This document shows, piece by piece, positions 37,801-46,130 of a stretch of 64,000 bases of DNA; the first letter of the stretch is position 1, and every line of letters starts with the position of its first letter. Origin of the DNA: Guyanagaster necrorhizus (lineage: Eukaryota > Basidiomycota > Agaricomycetes > Agaricales > Physalacriaceae); the NCBI RefSeq assembly GCF_019112545.1, contig NW_025064916.1, forward strand, positions 316,080 to 380,079, read 5' to 3'. The notes below the pieces were generated by a model, which was given only the letters and a program-made list of their open reading frames with translations, had not been told where the DNA came from and did no database searches. The position numbers and the translations under genes are program-made.

Positions 37801-38540
37801 TGCCAGAAAACCATCAGGAACCCTGATAGCCTCATCCTCCTATGGCATCTAGAAGACAGGCACTGGAACTACATACACTGGCATAGGAAAGCTAATGAAT
37901 ATCAACCAGATGAAAAAAGAAGAAAAATGCTTTAATTGCAGGCAGAAAGGCCATATGGCTAAGAACTGCCTAAAAAAGAAGCAGACTCATGAAGACATTC
38001 GAGTGCAGATAGCTAAACTCCAGAAATTAGAAAAAGGACTAGGCACTGAAGCAAAGATTGAAGAGGTAAAAGATGAGACTGATCAGTAAGTGATTCTATT
38101 AGATCAGCCACAGGACTTTATAGTGTGCAAACAACAGCCACAAGATGGACTGACAATACCTCTATAGTTACCCCTATGCCTAGATTATATATGTATTTGA
38201 ATATATCTGGGTTATCCACTTCACACATCAAAGAATCACACAAAAAAACTCAAACACCTACAGGCCAAACAGAGGCAGCAAGCTCTGCTAACTGGCTCAA
38301 GCCATTCAACACTGAATGGACTTGACAAACCATCCTGAAAGCAATAACTGAGGAAGCTGCCAAAGCTGCACTTCAGAACTGAGTACACAAAACCCAGACT
38401 GAAGAAGCTATGGGCAATGTTATCAAGAAACTACAAAAGACAGAAAGAGGCCAGGCCTTAGAGTGGCTTGACAAACTATGAGGATCCTGATGCTATATGC
38501 ATCAAGCCAAAATGGTTGGAAGAGACCTAACCCTTAAGAT
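34815..38540 (+). pseudogene. Element E gag with N-terminal extension
   Basis: The expected start codon reads ATA (about 34817). The hydrophobic N-terminus (E-F-F-E-L-L...L-L-G-L-L-V-I-I, about 34850-34920) and the acidic extension follow. The gag core is at about 37090-37520, with C-K-L-D-L-L and D-C-K-stop-Y-F-E-V-Y-T-G-Y-L. The CCHC knuckle is C-F-N-C-R-Q-K-G-H...C (37925-37970). The 234-codon open frame 35112-35816 is in a different frame from the conserved extension. Stops preclude expression. Confidence 0.75.
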
Positions 38541-41500
38541 GTAGATTGAGACTCTCACCAATCATGCCAATCATGCAGTAACAGTTCTGATTGACAGTGA
38601 ATGTACAGGCAGCTCTATTAATAGGGCTTTCATTGACAAGCACCAGTTGTCAACCTGAGTGACCATGGCTCCAATCTCAGTCTACAACATGGATAAAACT
38701 AAGAACCAGGCCAGGTCTATTACCAGGTTTGTAGAAATTCAACTTTGAATCAGAGATCACTCTGAACAGATTGATCTGGCCATTACTGATCTCAGTTCCA
38801 AGAAAGTATTCTTAGAGCATGACTGATTGATCAGACATAATCTGCTGATCAATTAGAAAACTGGAAAAATTATATTTGCTCAATGCAAATGCCACAAACT
38901 CCCATTTAAGCTATCAGATAAAGATCCAGATAACAGATGAGACAAAGAAATAGAGGACAGAGAAACTATTTTGGCAGTAGACCTGGAACCTGTCATACAT
39001 TTGCAAGCTGTTCACCATGCCAATGACTTTGCTGCTAAGGCCTATGAGAAGAAAGAAGAAAAGATATTCAAAGAAATGGTACCCAAGTGAGTCCAAGATT
39101 ACAAGGATCTCTTCAAGAAGGAAAGTTTTGATGAGCTCTCAGAACCAAAACTATGGAATCATGCTATTGAGCTAATCTCTAACACAAATACCAATCTCAA
39201 CTGCAAAACATACTCATTTGGGCATCACAAACAGCAAGAGCTTGACAAGTTCCTCGAAGAAAACCTGTCAAGTGAAAGAATACAGCCATCAAAATCCCCT
39301 ATAGCATCCTCATTCTTCTTCATCAAAAAGAAGAATGGCAAGCTCTAACCCATTCAGAATTATCAAAACTAAATGAGATGACAATCAAGAATCGCTATCC
39401 ACTTCTCTTGACCTCAGAATTGATAGACAAACTTAGGGGTGCCAAGTATTACATGAAACTTGATGTCTGATGGGAATATAATAATATGTGGATCAAGGAG
39501 GGAGATGAATAGAAAGCAGCATTTCAAACTAACCAGAGGCTATTCAAACTCATGATTATATTCTTTAGGCTAACCAATTTGCCCACAACCTTCCAGTGGA
39601 TAATGAATGATATTTTTAAGGAACTCATCACTACTGGAAAGGTAACCATCTATCTGGATGACATTTTGATCATGTCAAAAACAAAGGAGGAGCATAGGAG
39701 GCTGGTATGCTAAGTGTTAGTATTAATGAGAAAACACAAATTGTTCCTCAAAGCAGAGAAGTGCAAGTTTGAGGTACTTGAAATAGAGTATCTGGAAGTT
39801 ATCATTAGCAAAGGAAGCATACAAATAGACCTCATCAAAGTGGCCAGAATAATCAAGTGGCCAGAGCCCAACAAGAAAAAGAAACTACAATTCTTTCTAG
39901 GCTTCACCAACTTCTACTGACAATTTATTAGAGACTACAGCAAGGTGGTTTGCCTCATGACACAACTCATGAGGAATGCTCTATGGGTGTGGGGGCTCTT
40001 CCAACAACTCACATTCAACAACCTTATATGACAACTGGCTGAAGACATCATACTAGCTATCTCAATGCAAGAAGGGAAGTTCTAAATTAAAGCAGACTCC
40101 AGTGAAGGAGCCATTGGAGCCATACTCTCTCAGGAACAAGAGGGAAAATAGCAATCTGTAGCATTTCTCTCAAAAGCCCTGTCAGTGATGGAAAGAAATT
40201 ACAAGATCTATAACAAGGAACTCCTAGCCATCATGTTAGCTCTAAAGGAGTGGAGGCACTACCTGATCAGCACAGCCCAGATATTTGAAATCTAGACTGA
40301 TCATCAAAATCTGTGATACTTCTGACAGCTGCAGAAACTAAATTGATAACAAGCATGATAGGTTACTGAGTTAAGCCAATATCAGTATACTCTGCATCAC
40401 AAGGCAAGAACAGCAAATAAAAAGGTGGACTTACTCAGCTGATGAGCTGATCACAACTAGAAAGAACATGACAATGAGGGGGTAGTGCTGATCTGCCCAG
40501 AGCACTTCAGAGCAATGATCATGCCCATGGAGGAGGAGATCCACAAGCAGATTAAAAGTGCAACCAGGAACACCAGCAAGTGGGATCAATGTGTAGCCTC
40601 ATCCCTGAACCACAAACAGGAAATAATGATGCAAGAAAGAATGATTCAATACAACAGAAGAATCTACATTCTCTGGGATATGACATTACAAGGTGAGATC
40701 ATCACCATATATTATGATCACACAACTATGAGACACTCTAGAATTGCAAAGACTAAAGAATTGGTACTGCAAGAATATTGGTAGCCAAAATTAGGCTAAG
40801 ACATCGAATGATATATTAAGGCCTGTGAGTCCTGTCAATAGGAAAAGTCATTGAACCAAGCTCATGCCATATCTCTACATCCAAATGAGGTCCCACAAGT
40901 CTCCTGGACCCATATCTCTGTCAACATGATCACTGGATTACTCAACTCTAATGGCTATAATGCTATAATCATCATAGTTGACTGCTTCTTAAAGACAATC
41001 ATCCTGATTGCCTACTCCACTAAACTAACATCAGAAGGATGGATGAAGATCCTTCATGATGAGGTATATGCTAAATACAGTATGCCTCAGATCGTCATCT
41101 CAAATAAAGGCCCTCAATTCATCTCAAAATTCCTTGACAATCTATATCATCTTCTAAACATCAAATGAAATGCATCCACAGTCTACCATTCTCAGACAGA
41201 TGGGCAAACTGAATGAGCTAACCAAGAAGTTGAAAAATATCTTCAACTATTCATTAACTATTGACAAGATGATTGGGCAGAATGGTTAGCACTCACTGCC
41301 TTCCAGCATAATAATCAGATTCACTCAGCAACCAGCAAAACTTCCTTCTTTGTCAACTACAGAAGACACTTCAATATAATCCAAACCAAATGCATATATA
41401 CAACCACTCCTGCCTCTACAGACTTCACCACCACAATGATAAAAATCCACAATGAAACAAAGACAGCTCTTAAATAAGTGGCCACCACTATAAAGAAACA

Positions 41501-41980
41501 ATATGACAAACACTATCACCTCACATAACAATATTCAGTCAATAATAAAGTTTGGCTGGATATGACCAACCTCCACTTATTGCACCCCAAATAAAAACTC
41601 ATAAACAAATAAATAGGTCTCTTTGCTGTTCTGGCCAAAGTCAGCACTTCTGCTTATAAACTTCATCTTCCACCATCCTGAAAAATTCATAATGTCTTCA
41701 ATGAGGCATTATTAATCTCTTATGTCACATCTGCCTTCCCAAATCAAGAAAGACCACCACCACCACCATCTGATCTAATCAATGATGAAGAGCATTATAA
41801 AATTGATCAAGTCCTAAACCACAAACTACAAAAAGTCAAAGCTCACAGTGGTAGTATGACTACTATAGTGGATTATCTCATTAGCTGGAAGAGATATGAA
41901 TCTGAATCCAACCAGTAGATTAATGAAAAATACATGGATGCAGCACAGGCCATACAAGACTATAAAATATCTCTAAATTA
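38541..41980 (+). pseudogene. Element E pol: protease to chromodomain
   Basis: Protease is at about 38580-38850 (V-L-I-D-S-E, so the glycine of D-S-G is lost). RT is at about 39230-39960, with F-F-F-I-K-K-K-N-G-K-L near 39315 and I-Y-L-D-D-I-L at about 39648-39670. RNase H is at about 40070-40440 (A-D-S-S-E-G-A-I-G-A). The integrase zinc finger is at about 40720-40850 and the core at about 40890-41320. Two triad aspartates are changed to asparagine (V-N-M-I near 40920 and V-I-S-N-K near 41095). The C-terminal region is at about 41480-41690 and the chromodomain at about 41790-41975. All these losses are G-to-A changes. Confidence 0.87.
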
Positions 41981-42014
41981 AGCCATCAGGATGATGGTCT
42001 TAAGAAGGAGGTAA

Positions 42015-42479
42015 TATTATGATTTTTCACCTTTTTATCTTTTTCTAGTCATTAACCCCTATTCATGCTTAGTCAGGACACTTAAACTAAGCATTTAAGA
42101 CCATGAGACAGGCTTGGTCAGCATAACTGGCTTGTTCTGCCATTGTCTTCTGATGTATAGCACTGCCTGACAACACACAATAAACCTTTTGTGTATAGTA
42201 GTGACATCTAAGGACAATAAGCACAAAGGATATAGCAACATACAATAGGCAAGTAGTATAATTAGCATGACCTATATAGTATTTAAGACAGCTCACTCTC
42301 ATTGGTAATCCCCAGCTTTGAGCTAAAGTTTATTCTTACACCACTCTACCTTGAGCCAATTTCTAAGGCCTTGTATTACACCAATCAAACATAATTAGTG
42401 AACTCTAATGTTCCACTCAAAGTGCGAAGTGATGTTAGTTTATCATGTGTTGATTATCATATAAAGCTTAGATCTAATA
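42015..42479 (+). repeat. 3' LTR of element E (465 bp)
   Basis: It follows a polypurine tract (42001-42014). The start has decayed from TGTTATG to TATTATG and the end from TAACA to TAATA. The priming motif AGCTTTGAGCTAA is at 42314-42326. Confidence 0.92.
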
Positions 42480-42485
42480 AGTGAA

Positions 42486-42498
42486 AGCTTCAAGCTAA
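42486..42498 (-). promoter_or_regulatory. Self-primer binding site of element A
   Basis: Plus-strand AGCTTCAAGCTAA lies beside the 5' LTR. The sense-strand motif in the 3' LTR (2523-2511) is the same sequence, so site and motif are complementary at 13 of 13 positions. Confidence 0.65.
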
Positions 42499-42499
42499 T

Positions 42500-43435
42500 T
42501 GTTAAGCCCAAGTTGCATATAATCATTAGCATGTGATAAACTGATATCACTTCATATTTGAGTGTTTCATCAAAATCCACTGATATGCTTATTAATCAGA
42601 TGTGTCAAGGCTATTACTGATTAGTGTTATAATTTCTCTATTATTCTATTTTTTTTCTTCAAATTAACCCCTATTTATGTTTAGTCAGAGCACTAACACA
42701 AGTGCTTAAGACCATGGAGCAAGGCTTAGTCATCACAACTAGGCCAAGTTGGTCATTGTCTTTTGACACAACAATATTGCTCAACAATACACAATTGTTC
42801 TTTTATGTATAATAGTGATATCTAAGGACAATGAGCATCAAAGATGCAGCAACACATAATTAGACAGCAGTATATTTAGTAATGACTTGTACAGTATTTA
42901 AGGAGCTCACTTTTGCTGGTAAATCTCCAGCTTCGAGCTAAAGTTTACTTTCACACTATCCTCTCTCAAGCCAGTTCTCAAGGCCTTGATGCACCACTAT
43001 AATCATAATAAAGTGAACTCTGACATTCTACTCAAAGTGCAAAGTGACATCAGTTTATCATGTGTTAATAATCACATGCAGCTTGGATCTAACAATTAGC
43101 TTGAGAGTGAAGTGGTATAAAAATAAACTTTAACTTAAAGCTGAGGTTATCTCAGCAAAAGCTGTCCTACTTATATACTATGAGTCCTAGCTATTATAAA
43201 TAATACTACCTATTGTGTCTGTCCTTGTTGTTGTGCCTATTGCCCTTGAGCATTGCTACTGGCTATAAAAGAATGATTGTTTATCATCAAGTGTTATTGT
43301 CACATCAAAAGACAATGACTAATCTAGCTTGTTATGCTGACTAAGCTGATCCCATGGTCTTAAACACTGGTCCAGGCATTCTGACTAAGCATAAATAGAG
43401 GTCAAAGTCAACAAAATAAAAGAAAAATCATAACA
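42500..43435 (-). repeat. 5' LTR of element A, split by solo LTR S
   Basis: Starts TGTTAAGCCCAAGTTGCA and ends AAAATCATAACA. Removing 42625-43094 and one ATTAG leaves 461 bp, the same as the 3' LTR at 2356-2816. Confidence 0.92.
42625..43094 (+). mobile_element. Solo gypsy LTR S (470 bp)
   Basis: A complete LTR (TGTTATAATTTCTC to GGATCTAACA) without internal region, flanked by the exact TSD ATTAG (42620-42624 and 43095-43099). It is the product of recombination between the two LTRs of a once complete element. It retains AGCTTCGAGCTAA (42929-42941) and a TATTTAAG box (42895-42902). Confidence 0.95.
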
Positions 43436-43440
43436 AACAC

Positions 43441-43760
43441 TCCCAAGACTCTCAGTGGTATGGTAGGACTTGATGTTGTCTCAGGCCTCCTTGGCTGAAG
43501 TTGCATTTCAAGTCAGATGGTATTGGAAAGGAAGGATATTGCTAGCGAAAGTAGTCAGAGCTTCTTCATTCTGTCTAACTCAACCTTTTACTATATTAGA
43601 GTTAGGGAACTCAAGCAGCTTGGGCTCACTCCCATCAGTGACAGTCTAGAGCTTCTTCTTGATGAGATCCATGTGCTGAGCATAAATCCAATCAAAGTAA
43701 TTGGTGTTGTCAAGAGGAGCAAACTGGTATTTAGACCATGCAGCTATAATAATGAATATA
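43441..43760 (-). pseudogene. Copia gag, N-terminal part
   Basis: On the minus strand this reads through a Copia/DUF4219-like gag start: L-D-N-T-N-Y-F-D-W near 43690-43720, then A-T-S-A-K-E-A, a stop at the usual tryptophan, and D-N-I-K-S-Y near 43450-43510. It joins in frame to the part at 1888-2355 on the far side of element A. The true start codon is not clear. Confidence 0.7.
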
Positions 43761-43953
43761 GTGATAGAAATGATAAAATAACAAGATGTCAGATAGACAC
43801 AGAATAATAGTAAGGCACAAATAAATACAGGAAACTATAATGAGAGGCTGTGGTACTACTGACAATAAGCATGAGCAAGATGGCAAATGAGTGGAATAGA
43901 GGCAGGACCAAGAAACAAGTGATAAAAGTTAGCAGGGCTCAGAGCCTATAATC

Positions 43954-44151
43954 TGTTGGAATTTAGATGCTGATGATTTGGAGAAAGGCATATTGGACTT
44001 GAAGGAAGAGTATATTTGGTTATATAGAGTAAGGACAGTGGTGGTTCTGAGTCAAGTCAACAAGATACAAAAAATGTCAAAGTATAAAATAAGCAGTAAA
44101 ATATATATAAATAGAATATGATATTAAAGCTGTGAAAACTGAATTTCAACA
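43954..44151 (-). repeat. 5' LTR of the Copia element (198 bp)
   Basis: Bounded by TGTTGGAATT and AATTTCAACA, a 10-bp terminal inverted repeat with one mismatch. Its right part matches 1703-1772. Confidence 0.75.
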
Positions 44152-45164
44152 ATAGATGGTATCAATAGTATAAGAGCCAAGCATCACTGAACTGAACACT
44201 TCAACTTGATATAGATCAATACTATGTTCATCATGCAACAATGCCAGAGGTATTTTGACTGTAATGTAGCAGAATGTACTCTGAGTTACTCATATCACTC
44301 TGATCCATATCACTCAATTCTAGCCCATTGTTAAATAAGCAGACTCAGTAGAGATACAAAAGAAAGGTGAGAGAGATTAGAGGTCAGAATCTACAGGTGA
44401 TAGCTTTATGGCTATGGCAGATGTCAAAGGAATTTGTGACTGCTCAATGATGCAGATACTGTTGCTGCTTGGCAACATATCTCCAAACAACTCTGGCAAC
44501 TTGACAACTTTGCTTTCTCTGACATGAAGAAGTTGAAGGAATAGATCAATTCCAGAGACTTCTCTTCATTTCCAGAAATAGTTTTACTGGATAATAGGTT
44601 GCACACTGTACAAACATGTTCAGAACAGGCAATGGTGAAGTGTACATACTGCTTTCAGAAAGTCAATTTGGTCCACACTAATAATCTCTTCATAAGTAAT
44701 CATCAGCTTGTTTATGCAACAAAGGAAGCTTGGAACATGAGTAATAAGAGTAAGACATGATATGGAAACTGTTAACACTATACATATATTAGGTGCAACA
44801 CTTATATGGCAATCACTTTTTTGGGGGAGGGGGGAGGTTAGGGAAAGAAGATGATGTCTGGTTTGTGGATGAGATGGACTTTGTGATCACTTGTATCTGA
44901 AATGTAGTAACAGATTGCCACTGGCACTGGATGTTTGCTTTTTTTGGGGGGGAGGGGAGGCATGCTTGCATATAGTGGAAAATATAGCCAATGTCCTCCA
45001 TAAATAGAAAGACTTGGTAATGGCTGCTGTGGGTGTTTGTGAATGCTCTTTACATTTATCTCTTCATACCTCTACACTGTACAGGCACATTATGACACAC
45101 TCATGATCAGTGATATGAATGACTCATTGCAGCCAATGTAATACCCCCCTGAGTGAGGAGGTAT
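44152..45164. other. CpG-depleted flank with no recognised gene
   Basis: This 1-kb stretch lies outside the Copia element but shares its AT-rich, CG-free composition. No LTR, TSD pair or convincing domain could be found; short open frames such as 44424-44606 look accidental. It may be an older mobile-element relic or host DNA into which methylation spread. Confidence 0.6.
44819..44962 (+). repeat. Paired T-run/G-rich boxes
   Basis: Two similar boxes, each a T run followed by G runs split by single A (44817-44843 and 44939-44960), lie about 120 bp apart. They are purine-rich on the plus strand and could fold into short G-quadruplexes. Function unknown. Confidence 0.5.
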
Positions 45165-46130
45165 CATTGAACGGGTGGACCTAAGCCTAAAGTCCGGAGG
45201 ATCGACTCTGGACCATGATTTTCTGAAAATCATGTGCTATACATTACAAAGCCAAAATAATCAATTAAGGCACGCTTTACTATGCTGAAAATTAGTCTGA
45301 GTGAAGCATTTTGGTGACACCAAGGTAGCGGGAGCTCATAAATAATTTAAACGGGCGTAAAGACACTAAACGAAGGCGGATTCAATGGAATCCCTCGCGC
45401 CGTGAGGTCACATGATTTCGTCCATAAAAAACCGTCCAGGTCCGCTAAGAAACTTATCTAATCTCGATTGCTTGCCTGTCAAGAGATTAAAGAGTCTACT
45501 TAGGGGAGACTTGACGGCGAACTGTGCAATTAATAATGATGACTCGCCTGCCTGACCTGCGATTCTTCACACAGCAGCAAGGGTAGACTACTGAGGTTCT
45601 CTTCTGCAAAAATGAGGGGCATGCCTGCCAAGTGACAGAATTCGAGGTCCGCAGAGGGAGGCTGCGTCGTCAGTGCCATTCAACGTCAGCTGTATTGCTC
45701 CGTAGTGATTTGAAAGCAATGAAATTTGAATCTGTGGCTTGCCACAAGCGTTTACAACCTTTCGGAATGAAATCTAAACTCATAGCGTGGTGCCTGCTTT
45801 ATGGGCAAGAAATATTTTTCTGTAAGATATCAGGAAAGCGCCCTTCCAGGTCCGAAGATTTCGTCGTAGAGAAATAATTCTAAGATTTTCTTTTTTTGGC
45901 CGTCGCAGACAATAGCCGATGATGATTCAGCACCGGAAATAGCAATCACTGCGAGCAGTGCAGTCTGTACATTGCTTTTCCCTTTTACCTTCGTTTAGGA
46001 CCCTCATTTTCTTCTATTCGTCCTCGTTTTCCGTGCTGGTTCTCGGTGTACCAGGGCGAGTACATACGCAGGTATTGCTGACTCTAAATTCGCGTCAAAC
46101 CTTAGCAAATTGCCGCACGGAGGCTACCAT
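45165..46130 (+). promoter_or_regulatory. Upstream region of the flippase gene
   Basis: The first stretch with normal CG content. No supported gene was found in it (the open frame 45632-45877 has no recognisable feature). A pyrimidine-rich tract (about 45968-46050) precedes the flippase start by about 100 nt, as is common at fungal core promoters. Transcription start not determinable. Confidence 0.45.

Larger units (their letters stand above)
34308..42479 (+). mobile_element. Ty3/gypsy chromovirus E, full length, plus strand
   Basis: Element E is 8,172 bp, the only full-length copy in plus orientation. LTRs are 34308-34758 and 42015-42479. The exact TSD is AGTGA (34303-34307 and 42480-42484). 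It inserted in the untranslated leader of A between gag start and primer-binding site. Confidence 0.94.
2356..43435 (-). mobile_element. Ty3/gypsy chromovirus A, host of insertions B, D, E and S
   Basis: Element A has a 3' LTR at 2356-2816 and a 5' LTR at 42500-43435, the latter 461 bp once solo LTR S and its TSD are removed. The TSD is gacac (2351-2355) and aacac (43436-43440). Subtracting B, D, E and S with one TSD each leaves 8,084 bp, close to the other gypsy copies here. Pol is in two pieces (2838-3210 and 19241-22390) and gag in two pieces (22390-23608 and 31913-34300). The junctions rejoin homologous sequence: for example 3180-3210 continues at 19241, as shown by the uninterrupted equivalent in element C near 8180-8230. 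Confidence 0.9.
1703..44151 (-). mobile_element. Gag-only Copia-type LTR element, split by nested insertions
   Basis: This is the oldest layer of the stack. Its two LTRs begin and end TGTTG/CAACA and match each other at 1703-1772 and 44087-44151. Its internal region is only 1773-2355 plus 43436-43953 (about 1.1 kb), and it holds a Copia-type gag but no protease, integrase, RT or RNase H. Without the insertions the element would be about 1.5 kb. Element A entered the gag at 2355/43436 (TSD gacac/aacac), and Z entered the left LTR. A purine-rich stretch next to the left LTR (1773-1782, read on the minus strand) fits a polypurine tract. The right flank starts ATAGA; the matching TSD on the left is outside the window. 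Confidence 0.75.

Noticed and set aside
44151..44185. TGGTATCA at 44157 looks like an initiator-tRNA binding site after an LTR
   Set aside because: The Copia element is on the minus strand and its internal region lies on the other side of this LTR; these bases are outside the element.
45135..45225. tRNA-like stretch with GGATCGACTC resembling a B box
   Set aside because: No A box at the right distance and no closing acceptor stem; the hairpin GGAC/GTCC alone is not enough.
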